Assembly (NCBI RefSeq): GCF_017744445.1
Contig: NZ_JAGIBH010000002.1
Coordinates: 1-64,000, forward strand
Reading direction: 5' to 3'
DNA length: 64,000 nucleotides
From: Caulobacter sp.
GTDB lineage: Bacteria; Pseudomonadota; Alphaproteobacteria; Caulobacterales; Caulobacteraceae
Both the position numbers and the translations under genes were made by a program. A model generated the notes under the pieces. It searched no databases. It was given only the letters and a program-made list of their open reading frames with translations, and was not told the DNA's origin. Below, in pieces: positions 27,385-35,229 of this stretch. Every line of letters starts with the position of its first letter. Position 1 is the stretch's first letter.

Positions 27385-28032
27385 ATGCGCGCCCTGTCTG
27401 ACATCCGTGGCCTCAAGTATCCGGACGAGTTCGTCATCCGGCATTTCTTCAAGCGCGGCCTGCATCGCAAGACCGGCCGGGTCGTCGAGCTGGGCGGAGG
27501 CACGGGCAACAACCTGTCGCTCTATGCGACCTATGGCTGGGACCTGACCTGCGTCGACTATTCGGCGGCCGCCCTCGAAGACTGCCGCTGGAACCTGGGC
27601 GACGGCGTCACCCTGATCGAGGCCGACCTGTCCAAGGGCCTGCCGGACCTTGGGAGCGCGCCGATCGACGTGCTGCTGATCCCCAACCTGCTGTGCTACC
27701 TCACCGACGCCCAGGCGAACGCGGTGCTGACCGCCGCCCGCAAGCGGCTGGCGCCCAATGCCGAGGTCTTCGTCCGCACCCGCCTGACCGACGACTATCG
27801 TTGCGGCAAGGGCGTGGAGGAGGAGCCGAACGGATGGCGTCTGGCGACGCCCGAGACCGGCGAGGCGGGGCTGTTCAACCTGTTCTACACGGAAGCTGGC
27901 CTGGTCGACCGCCTGGTCGAGGAGCTGGGTCTCACCGACATTACCGCCCTGAAGGTGGCGTTCGACAACATCCAGGACGGCGTCCGCGTCGCTCCCAACA
28001 GCGACCTTGTGGTCTGGGGCGCGGTCTCTTGA
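27385..28032 (+). CDS. Class I SAM-dependent methyltransferase
   Basis: 215 residues. Motif I VVELGGGTGNNLSLYATYGW (about 33-52) and motif II-like TCVDYSAAALEDCRWNLG form a Rossmann-type SAM site, followed by DVLLIPNLLCYLTDAQANAV. It opens MRALSDIRGLKYPDEFVIRH. Its stop overlaps a TTG start of the next gene. Together with the FAD and WbqC-like genes it makes a three-gene overlapping operon, most simply interpreted as modification of a glycan or its precursor. Confidence 0.85.
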   Translation: MRALSDIRGLKYPDEFVIRHFFKRGLHRKTGRVVELGGGTGNNLSLYATYGWDLTCVDYSAAALEDCRWNLGDGVTLIEADLSKGLPDLGSAPIDVLLIPNLLCYLTDAQANAVLTAARKRLAPNAEVFVRTRLTDDYRCGKGVEEEPNGWRLATPETGEAGLFNLFYTEAGLVDRLVEELGLTDITALKVAFDNIQDGVRVAPNSDLVVWGAVS

Positions 28033-29285
28033 GCTCGCGCGTCCGCATCGTCGGCGGCGGCCTGACCGGCATCCTGGCGGCCTTCGAGGCCCACCGCCTG
28101 GGCTCGCGCGACATCACCATCCAGGAGCGTTTCGAGGCCCTGGGCGGCGTCGCGCGCCCCAAGATCATCCACGGCGCCGAGATGCGCGACGGCTGCGTCT
28201 ATTTCGGCGGAGCCGGCGACGCCATCGTCGAAACTCTGACCGCCCATGGCGCCCGGTTCGAGACCTTCGACAACCGCTTCGGCTCGCTCAGCACCGGGGC
28301 CGACGGCAAGCGGGTCTTCACCTGGGACTTTGGCGGCCCGGCCATCGACGCCCCCGCCGGCAAGGTCGGCAGGCCCGCCGACGACAGCCTGGCCGCGCGC
28401 CTGGCCGCCTATCCGCCGCAGATCGCCGCCACGCTGGAATCCTACGTCCGCTGGCACCTGGAGACCGACCCGGCCCTCATCCATGGCGAAGCCGCCATCC
28501 CGCTGGCCATCAACCGCGTGTTCCCGGCCGCCGCCGACCTGGCCGCCCTGGCCAGCGCCAAGGCGAACGATCCGTGGGCGGACGAGCTGTACGCCATCCC
28601 GCGCGGGCTGTCTGGCCGCACCGCCAATGTCACCGCTGCGCTGCCGGCCGGCGGCTTCGCCAAGCTGTTCGACGGTCTGCACGGCGCGCTCACCCGACTG
28701 GGCGTCAAGGTCGAGCTGAACTGCCTGGTCCCGCCGCGCCAGCTGATGGCGCAGGACGATCCGGAAGAGACGATCGTCTGGGCCGCCAACCCCACGCCGC
28801 TGTTCAAGCCGATGGGCCTGTCGACCCCGTCGCTCGTGAAGAAGAGCTTCTTCACCTATGTCTACGCGGTCGAGGCCTTCGACGGCCCCTGCCCGGTCTA
28901 TGTCCAGAACTTCACCGCCCAGGGCGCGACCTTCCGGGCCTATCTGTACGAGAGCGGCGGCCAAACGCTGGTGGTCGCCGAGTGCGTCCGCGAGGCCGAC
29001 CTCAAGACCCTGCCGACCGAGCTGCGCACCCTGCTGTCGGGCTTCGGCGCCCTGAAGCTTGGGCCCGTGGTCCACAGCGACGCCCAGCCGCGCTGGATCT
29101 ACCACTCGCGCGCCGCCATCGACGGCCTGGCCGCCCTGCGCGGCAAGCTGACCGAACGCTTCGGCGGACAGTTCATTCCCGGCGCCTGGGAGCCCTACGC
29201 CAAAAGCGCCAAGCTGGCTGAGGTCAACGCCGCGCTGGCCATGGCGCGACAAGCGACGCCCGCCCGCGTCGCCAAGGCCGGATGA
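28029..29285 (+). CDS. FAD/NAD(P)-binding oxidoreductase-like protein
   Basis: 418 residues starting at TTG 28029, four nt inside the methyltransferase (TTGA overlap). The dinucleotide-binding motif RVRIVGGGLTGILAAFEAHR (residues 4-23) with the acidic end of strand beta-2 (QERFEALGG) is clear. The C-terminal part (VAECVREADLKTLPTELRTL) is weaker. The shape resembles amine-oxidase/UDP-galactopyranose-mutase-like flavoproteins, but no catalytic motif decides this. Context suggests sugar metabolism. Confidence 0.8.
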   Translation: MSSRVRIVGGGLTGILAAFEAHRLGSRDITIQERFEALGGVARPKIIHGAEMRDGCVYFGGAGDAIVETLTAHGARFETFDNRFGSLSTGADGKRVFTWDFGGPAIDAPAGKVGRPADDSLAARLAAYPPQIAATLESYVRWHLETDPALIHGEAAIPLAINRVFPAAADLAALASAKANDPWADELYAIPRGLSGRTANVTAALPAGGFAKLFDGLHGALTRLGVKVELNCLVPPRQLMAQDDPEETIVWAANPTPLFKPMGLSTPSLVKKSFFTYVYAVEAFDGPCPVYVQNFTAQGATFRAYLYESGGQTLVVAECVREADLKTLPTELRTLLSGFGALKLGPVVHSDAQPRWIYHSRAAIDGLAALRGKLTERFGGQFIPGAWEPYAKSAKLAEVNAALAMARQATPARVAKAG

Positions 29286-29989
29286 GCCCGCACCACCGGC
29301 TCCGGGCGGCGGCGATCATGCAGCCGACCTACCTGCCCTATCTCGGCTATTTCCAACTGATGACCGCGGCTTCCGTCTTCATCTTCCTCGACGACGTGCA
29401 GTTCGCCCGCCGCTCGTGGCAGTCGCGCAACCGCATCCTGACGGCCCAGGGCGAGCTGATGCTGACCGTGCCGGTCAAGAAGCACGACCGCGACACGCCC
29501 ATCCATCTGATCGAGATCGACGACAGCCAGCCCTGGCGCGACAAGCACCTGGCCGCCATCCGCCACGCCTATGGCAAACGGCCGTTCGTCGCCGAGGGCT
29601 GGACCTTCATCTCCGAGCAGCTGGCTCGCGAGCGGGACGGCAAGCTGACCGACCTGACCTGCGGCATGGCCCAGGCGGCGGCCGAGAAACTCGACATCCA
29701 GACCCGCTTCGTTCGCGCCTCGACCCTGGCCGCCGGCGGCGCGCGGTCCGAGCACCTCTTGAACCTGTGCCGCGCCGTCGAGGCCGAGGAATACGTCTCG
29801 CCGATGGGCTCGGCCGACTACATGGAAGAGGATGGCGTGTTCTCCGGCGCTGGCTTTCCGGCGCGGTTCCAGCCCTTCCGGCTGGAGGAATACCCGCAGG
29901 GCAGCCAGCCCTTCACCCCGTACATGGGCTTCGTCGACGCGCTGATGAATGTCGGCTGGGACGGGATGAAGGGGTTGGTGCGGGGGTGA
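29282..29989 (+). CDS. WbqC-family protein
   Basis: 235 residues. AAIMQPTYLPYLGYFQLMTA followed by FIFLDDVQFARRSWQSRNRI is the characteristic start of the WbqC family, found in O-antigen and surface-glycan clusters; its enzymatic role is not well established. It overlaps the FAD gene by ATGA. Its stop codon is only 3 nt away from the stop codon of the convergent RTX gene. Confidence 0.92.
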   Translation: MSPHHRLRAAAIMQPTYLPYLGYFQLMTAASVFIFLDDVQFARRSWQSRNRILTAQGELMLTVPVKKHDRDTPIHLIEIDDSQPWRDKHLAAIRHAYGKRPFVAEGWTFISEQLARERDGKLTDLTCGMAQAAAEKLDIQTRFVRASTLAAGGARSEHLLNLCRAVEAEEYVSPMGSADYMEEDGVFSGAGFPARFQPFRLEEYPQGSQPFTPYMGFVDALMNVGWDGMKGLVRG

Positions 29990-29992
29990 GGT

Positions 29993-31645
29993 TCAGGTCC
30001 CGCCAAAGACGAAATCGGCCTTCCAGTAGCCTTTGGCCGGGTCGAGAATATCGATCGCGAACGGAACGATGCCATCGGCGAGGTCCATGAGCCAAGCCTC
30101 GTTGGACTTCACCATGACACCCACGTCCGCCTTCACCGCCTCGGCCAGCAGCCAGCCGACCATCGCCGCCTTGGTCCCGATGCCGTTCGGACCATCGCCG
30201 CCATAGGCCGCGAAGTAGTCGACGCGGGTATCGATCATGGCGTGGATCTTAGCGTCGCTCGGGGCCGCGCCGAAGATGGTCTTATAGGCCTCGCGCGTGG
30301 CCTCGACGAAGTTCAACGAGCCATATTTGGCCGCGAACGCATCCTTGCCTTCACCCAGCTTGCCCAGGTTGACCGAGAAATTGATGTAACGGTTCTCGAG
30401 ATTGAAGCTCTGATAGTACTTACTATCGAGGTTGTTGGGGTTCGGCCCAGTCGGCGAGACCAGATAGTCGAGACCTGCCTGGCTGGGGACCTTCCCGGTG
30501 AAGAACTCATAGGCCAGAGTCGCGACCGAGGTCGTATCGCGGGTATATTTGAGGATCTGAGCCAGGGCCTTGGCCGATGTCGTGTAGCCGGTGTCGATCA
30601 TGCGATCCAGTTCGGGGCCGATGCTGTACCAGTTGCTGGGTACGCGCAGCAGTCGGCCGAAAACTTCGGTCATGTTGTCGGCCAGACCCTCAGGTCCGCC
30701 ATCGACCAGTTTGAGGATCTCGCCATCCGCGAACTGTAGCTGCTCTATGTTCCTGATGACGTCCAATCGATCGGCGGAAGGCAGGTAGCGTTGGTCATTG
30801 ACCCGCCAGCCGTCGCCGATCCACCTGATCTTGTAGTCCTTCGATAGCCCCGACAGGATCACGGTGTCGAAACCACCTCGGCCGTCGATGAAGTCGTCGC
30901 CAGCCCCGCCGGCGAAAACGTTGTCTCCGGCGTCGCCGTAGAGTTTGTCGGCATAGTCGGTGCCGATGACCTTCTCGACGTTCTTCAGGGTCACGAACTG
31001 GGACCAGCCCAGATCCTGGCTGGCGGTGATCGCCAGATCGACCTTCACGCCGTAGGTCACGTTGTAGAAGGAGATCGTGTCCAGCCCGGCGCCGCCATCG
31101 ATGATGTCGTTGATCTCGTCATTATACCCGTCGATGACGATCCGATCGTCGCCATCGTCGCCATACAACAGATCCGTGCCTTCGTCGGAGCCGCCGTAGA
31201 GCACGTCGTCGCCCGCGCCGCCATGCAGCTCGTCGCTCCCCGCGTAGCCTTCCAGGAAGTCGTCGCCGCCCCGTCCATACAGGATGTCATTGCCGGCGCG
31301 ACCGGTGAGGTGGTTCTCGCCATCGTCGCCGTAGAAAACGTCGGCGAAGAACGACCCTTCCAGGTCTTCAATTGAGATGAAAGTGTCGCGCCCCTCGCCG
31401 GTGTCCTGGGCGCCGGTAATCGCCAAATCGATGCGGACACCGTTGAGCGCGTGTTCGAAGACCGCGACGTCGGCGCCATCACCCCCGTCATAGAGGTCGT
31501 CGCCCGTCCCGCCGATCAGCACATCGGAATCTGAGAAGCCATACATCTTGTCGTTGCCGGCATCGCCCGTGAGCCGGTCCATGCCGCTGCCGCCAATGAG
31601 AATGTCATCGCCCGGCGTGCCCTTCAGAACCGTAACGTTAGCCAC
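29993..31645 (-). CDS. RTX protein with RsaA-type anchor domain at its C terminus
   Basis: 550 residues from GTG 31645 (MANVTVLKGTPGDDILIGGS); a TTG one codon upstream is possible. The first 260 residues are tandem RTX nonapeptides of the GGxGxDxxx type (for example GGSGMDRLTGDAGNDKMYG and GGAGDDVLYGG), expected to bind calcium in a parallel beta-roll. A DxIRNIEQLQFADGEI segment, common at the end of such rolls, precedes a C-terminal region from about residue 340 that resembles the RsaA anchoring domain: ATLAYEFFTGKVPSQAGLDY, LDSKYYQSFNLENRYINFSV and GWLLAEAVKADVGVM. Compared with the S-layer protein at 2232, the anchor is at the opposite end. GC looks lower than in neighbours. Type I secretion is inferred from RTX features. 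Confidence 0.88.
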   Translation of the reverse strand: MANVTVLKGTPGDDILIGGSGMDRLTGDAGNDKMYGFSDSDVLIGGTGDDLYDGGDGADVAVFEHALNGVRIDLAITGAQDTGEGRDTFISIEDLEGSFFADVFYGDDGENHLTGRAGNDILYGRGGDDFLEGYAGSDELHGGAGDDVLYGGSDEGTDLLYGDDGDDRIVIDGYNDEINDIIDGGAGLDTISFYNVTYGVKVDLAITASQDLGWSQFVTLKNVEKVIGTDYADKLYGDAGDNVFAGGAGDDFIDGRGGFDTVILSGLSKDYKIRWIGDGWRVNDQRYLPSADRLDVIRNIEQLQFADGEILKLVDGGPEGLADNMTEVFGRLLRVPSNWYSIGPELDRMIDTGYTTSAKALAQILKYTRDTTSVATLAYEFFTGKVPSQAGLDYLVSPTGPNPNNLDSKYYQSFNLENRYINFSVNLGKLGEGKDAFAAKYGSLNFVEATREAYKTIFGAAPSDAKIHAMIDTRVDYFAAYGGDGPNGIGTKAAMVGWLLAEAVKADVGVMVKSNEAWLMDLADGIVPFAIDILDPAKGYWKADFVFGGT

Positions 31646-31805
31646 CAACGCCCCCCCCTACATGATCCGGCGAGACGGTAGGGATCTGGTGAAGCTTCAT
31701 CAAGCTAAGGTTGCTCGTATCAACCTCCCATCATCATGACATCGCCCCTCTAGCGAACACCGTTCACTTGGCTCATCCTCCCCGCCGAACGGGAGGGCTC
31801 ACCCC

Positions 31806-32666
31806 ATGGCGCAGAAGAAATCCGTCGTCGTCACCGGCGTCTCCACCGGCATCGGCTGGGGCGCGGTCAAGGTGCTGGTGGGCAAGGGCTTCCATGTCTT
31901 CGGCAGCGTCCGCAAGACCGCCGACGGCGAGCGCCTGAAGGCCGAGTTCGGCGAGGCGTTCACGCCGCTGCTGTTCGACGTCACCGACGAAGCGGCGGTC
32001 CGGGCGGGCGCCAAACAGGTCGAGGCCGCACTCGGCGGCGCGCCTCTGGCGGGCCTGGTGAACAACGCCGGCATCGCGGTGGCGGGCCCGCTGCTCTACC
32101 TGTCGCTGGACGACTGGCGCCAGCAGCTGGAGGTCAACCTGACCGGCGTGGTGATCGCCACCCAGGCCTTCGCGCCGCTGCTCGGCGCGGGCGAGGCGCG
32201 GGTCGCCAGTCCCGGCCGGATCGTCAACATCTCGTCGGTCGGCGGCCGCAACGCCAACCCGTTCATGGCCCCCTACTGCACCACCAAGTTCGGGCTGGAA
32301 GGGCTGTCGGAGTCCCTGCGGCGCGAGCTCCTGCCGTTCGGGGTCGACGTCGTGGTGGTCGCGCCGGGCGCAGTGGCCACGCCGATCTGGGACAAGGCCG
32401 ACCAGATCGACACGACCCGCTACGCCAACACCCCCTACGCCACGGCCCTGGACCGGCTGCGCGCCTACATGCTGCAAATCGGCAAGGCCGGCCTGCCGCC
32501 CGAGGCGATCGGCGAGGCCATCGCCACCGCGCTGACGGCGGCCAAGCCCAAGGTCCGCTACGTCGTCTCGCCCTCGCCGATGCAGGTGCTGATGACCGAG
32601 ATCCTGCCCAAGCGCACCCTGGACCGGGCGGTCGGACAACGACTGGGCCTGCTCCCGGAAGGATAG
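31806..32666 (+). CDS. Short-chain dehydrogenase/reductase
   Basis: 286 residues with the classical SDR features: cofactor motif VTGVSTGIGWGAVKVL (TGxxxGxG, about residues 10-18), LVNNAGIAVAG, catalytic Ser in IVNISSVGGR and the YxxxK pair in APYCTTKFGLEG. The C-terminal segment is extended compared with the 250-residue core. Substrate unknown. It stands between the RTX gene and the DUF418 pair without an overlap to either. Confidence 0.92.
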   Translation: MAQKKSVVVTGVSTGIGWGAVKVLVGKGFHVFGSVRKTADGERLKAEFGEAFTPLLFDVTDEAAVRAGAKQVEAALGGAPLAGLVNNAGIAVAGPLLYLSLDDWRQQLEVNLTGVVIATQAFAPLLGAGEARVASPGRIVNISSVGGRNANPFMAPYCTTKFGLEGLSESLRRELLPFGVDVVVVAPGAVATPIWDKADQIDTTRYANTPYATALDRLRAYMLQIGKAGLPPEAIGEAIATALTAAKPKVRYVVSPSPMQVLMTEILPKRTLDRAVGQRLGLLPEG

Positions 32667-32731
32667 ATTTAAGCTTGTAGTTCCACCGCGCCGCCCGCAG
32701 CATCACCGCGTGTGGGGCTGAGGGGAATCAC

Positions 32732-33928
32732 ATGCAAAAGGATCGCATCGTCCTGCTGGACAGCCTGCGGGGCCTGGCGATCCTGGGCATTCTGATCTGC
32801 AACATCCCCGTGGCCTTCGAGCCCGAAAGCGTGGCCGAGAGCGTGCCGTTCTGGCCGCATGGTCAGGCGCCGGCCAGCCTGGCGGTGTGGTGGTTCACCC
32901 AGGTGTTCTTCCAGCAGAAGTTCTACACCCTGTTTGGCATGCTGTTCGGGGCCTCGGTTCTGCTGGTCGGGGGCGAAGGCGGCGACCGCGACCGCACGGT
33001 GATGATCGTCAAGCGCCTGCTGGCGCTCTTGGCCATCGGCCTCTTCCACGGCCTGGTCATCTGGCAGGGTGACGTGCTGAGCTTCTACGCCATCGTCGGC
33101 CTGGTCGCCCTGCTGGCGCGCGGCTGGTCGGCGCGGCGGCTGCTGACGGCGGGCATCGGCCTGCACCTGTTCGAGTACGGCTGGAAGCTGTGGCGCACGC
33201 TGGGCCGCGCGGCCCGCTTCGACCAGCCGGTCCCGCCCGACCTCACCACCCGCATCGCCAAGGAGTCGGCCGCCCAGACCGCCGGTTACACGGGCGACGT
33301 CATGAGCTCCCTGGCTCAGAATGCTCACGGCTACTGGGACTTCGTTGTCGGCTCCTGGTCGTGGCCGCCGCTGTGGCCGATGACCGTGCTGGCCCTGATG
33401 CTGATGGGCATGGGCCTGTTCAAGCTGGGCGTGCTGAAGGGGGAGCTGTCGCCGGCCGCGCACAAGGCGCTGGTCGCCATCGGCCTCTCCGCCATGGTCC
33501 TGGTGGCCGCGGCGCTGAGCCTGTACCTGGCCGTGCCGTCCAAGCCGGCGATGATGGGCGGCTTCAGCCGCTGGATGCAGGGCCTGACGGCCCCGGTCGT
33601 CAGCCTGGGCTACCTGGCCTTGTTGGCTCTGGCGGCGAACGCCAAGGTCTGGCGCGCCATCCCCGCCGTGCTGGCGCCGGTCGGCCAGATGGCCTTCACC
33701 AACTACCTGATGCAGTCGGCGGTCATGACCGTGCTGGCCTATGGCGGCCGGGGCCCGACGCTGTACGGCAAGCTGGACCGCCCGGCCCTGGCCGGGATCG
33801 TGGCCCTCACGTGGATCGCCCAGATCCTGTGGTCGCGCTGGTGGCTGGAGCGCTTCACCATGGGGCCGCTGGAGTGGCTCTGGCGCCTGGCCTATCGCGG
33901 CCCGGCCCCGCTGCGACGGACCGCCTGA
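32732..33928 (+). CDS. DUF418-family membrane protein, paralogue 1
   Basis: 398 residues. It opens RIVLLDSLRGLAILGILICN and has about eight to ten hydrophobic helices. Characteristic segments are VFFQQKFYTLFGMLFGASVL and QMAFTNYLMQSAVMTVLAYG followed by GRGPTLYGKLDRP. DUF418 proteins are inner-membrane proteins of unknown function related to acyltransferase-3-type membrane proteins. Its stop overlaps the start of a close paralogue (TGATG), so the two are a duplicated, translationally coupled pair. Confidence 0.9.
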   Translation: MQKDRIVLLDSLRGLAILGILICNIPVAFEPESVAESVPFWPHGQAPASLAVWWFTQVFFQQKFYTLFGMLFGASVLLVGGEGGDRDRTVMIVKRLLALLAIGLFHGLVIWQGDVLSFYAIVGLVALLARGWSARRLLTAGIGLHLFEYGWKLWRTLGRAARFDQPVPPDLTTRIAKESAAQTAGYTGDVMSSLAQNAHGYWDFVVGSWSWPPLWPMTVLALMLMGMGLFKLGVLKGELSPAAHKALVAIGLSAMVLVAAALSLYLAVPSKPAMMGGFSRWMQGLTAPVVSLGYLALLALAANAKVWRAIPAVLAPVGQMAFTNYLMQSAVMTVLAYGGRGPTLYGKLDRPALAGIVALTWIAQILWSRWWLERFTMGPLEWLWRLAYRGPAPLRRTA

Positions 33929-35103
33929 TGGAGGACAAGAGCCGCATAGCCCTGCTGGACGCCTTACGCGGCCTGGCCGTGCTGGGCATCTTCCTGTGCA
34001 ACATCCCGCTGGCGTCCGAGCCGCACGCGGTGGCCACCAGCCTGACCGAATGGCCGCACGGCCTGGAGCCCGCCTCGGTGAGCGTCTGGTGGGTCACCCA
34101 GGTGTTCTTCCAGCAGAAGTTCTACACCCTGTTCTCGATGCTGTTTGGCGTCTCGATCCTGCTGGTCGGGGGAGAGGAAAAAGGCGGGCTGCTGCTCAAG
34201 CGCCTGCTCAGCCTGCTGGTCATCGGAGCGCTGCACGGGGCGCTGCTGTGGAACGGCGACGTGCTGACCTACTACGCCCTGATCGGCCTGGTCGTGGCCC
34301 TGGCCCGGACCTGGCCGGCCTGGCGGCTGCTGGCGGTCGGGATCGCGCTGGACGTCTCCATGTCGCTGGCCACGGGCTTCAAGATCATCGGCGAGACCAT
34401 CGACCCGCCCGTGCCCCAGCCGCCGGACCTGGCCGCCCAGGCCATCGCCGGCGCGCGCTATGGCGGGACCTTCGCCCAGTCCCTGGCCCAGAACCTGGCC
34501 GATTATCGTCAGGTGCTCAGCCATGTCTGGCTGCAATGGCCGTCGAACTGGCCGCTGACCGTGGCGGCCCTGATGCTGATGGGCATGGGCCTGTTCAAGC
34601 TGGGGGTGCTGAGCGGCCGCGTCTCGGCCGGCGTCTGGCGCGCCCTGGCGGCGGCGGGCCTGTTCTGCCTGCTGATCGCCGCCCTGCCCTTCGCGCTGTA
34701 CGTCGCCGCGCCGGACCATCCCGACACCCTGTCGGACCTGGCGAGATGGATCCAGCGCGCCACCGCCCCGATCATCGGCCTGGGCTATGCGGGCCTGTTG
34801 GTCCTGGCCGCCCGCTCCAGCCTCTGGAAAGCGATCCCCGCCGCCCTCGCCCCCGTCGGCCAGATGGCCTTCACCAACTACATCGCTCAGTCGGCGGTGA
34901 TGACGGTGCTGTTCTACGGCGGCCGAGGCCCGGGGCTTTACGGCAAGCTGGACCGGCCGGCCCTGGCGGCGATCGTCGTGGCGACATGGGCCGCGCAGAT
35001 CCTGTGGTCGCGCTGGTGGATGAGCCGGTTCGCGATGGGACCGCTGGAGTGGCTGTGGCGGTGGGCGTACCGGGGGCGGGTGAGGCTGCGGCGGAAAACC
35101 TAG
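33928..35103 (+). CDS. DUF418-family membrane protein, paralogue 2
   Basis: 391 residues from ATG 33928 (MEDKSRIALLDALRGLAVLG), overlapping the stop of paralogue 1. It is a close relative along its full length: VFFQQKFYTLFSMLFGVSIL, LTVAALMLMGMGLFKLGVLS and QMAFTNYIAQSAVMTVLFYG. The main difference is the loop after the fourth helix. Tandem duplication followed by divergence is the obvious origin. Function is unknown. Confidence 0.92.
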   Translation: MEDKSRIALLDALRGLAVLGIFLCNIPLASEPHAVATSLTEWPHGLEPASVSVWWVTQVFFQQKFYTLFSMLFGVSILLVGGEEKGGLLLKRLLSLLVIGALHGALLWNGDVLTYYALIGLVVALARTWPAWRLLAVGIALDVSMSLATGFKIIGETIDPPVPQPPDLAAQAIAGARYGGTFAQSLAQNLADYRQVLSHVWLQWPSNWPLTVAALMLMGMGLFKLGVLSGRVSAGVWRALAAAGLFCLLIAALPFALYVAAPDHPDTLSDLARWIQRATAPIIGLGYAGLLVLAARSSLWKAIPAALAPVGQMAFTNYIAQSAVMTVLFYGGRGPGLYGKLDRPALAAIVVATWAAQILWSRWWMSRFAMGPLEWLWRWAYRGRVRLRRKT

Positions 35104-35112
35104 GCTCAGCAA

Positions 35113-35171
35113 GACAAGCGGGAGGATTCGAACCTCCAGACCGGCGCCGGTCTTACCGGAGTTTTCTCCGG
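35113..35171 (-). other. tRNA-like fragment or structured RNA remnant
   Basis: Read on the minus strand, three stems follow one another: CCGGAG-AAAA-CTCCGG (35171-35156), the palindrome AGACCGGC-GCCGGTCT (35153-35138) and GGAGG-TTCGAAT-CCTCC (35137-35121). The last is a perfect T-arm with the invariant T-loop; the middle one would match the long variable arm of a class II tRNA. The first stem gives a 6- or 4-base loop rather than a 7-base anticodon loop, and no good acceptor partner or CCA was found. It may be a degraded tRNA 3' end, an integration-site remnant, or another RNA. Confidence 0.35.
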
Positions 35172-35229
35172 GGCCCACACAAGGCATCCGTGCTCACTGC
35201 GACCTAAGCCTTCCACCTGCTGCAAGAGC

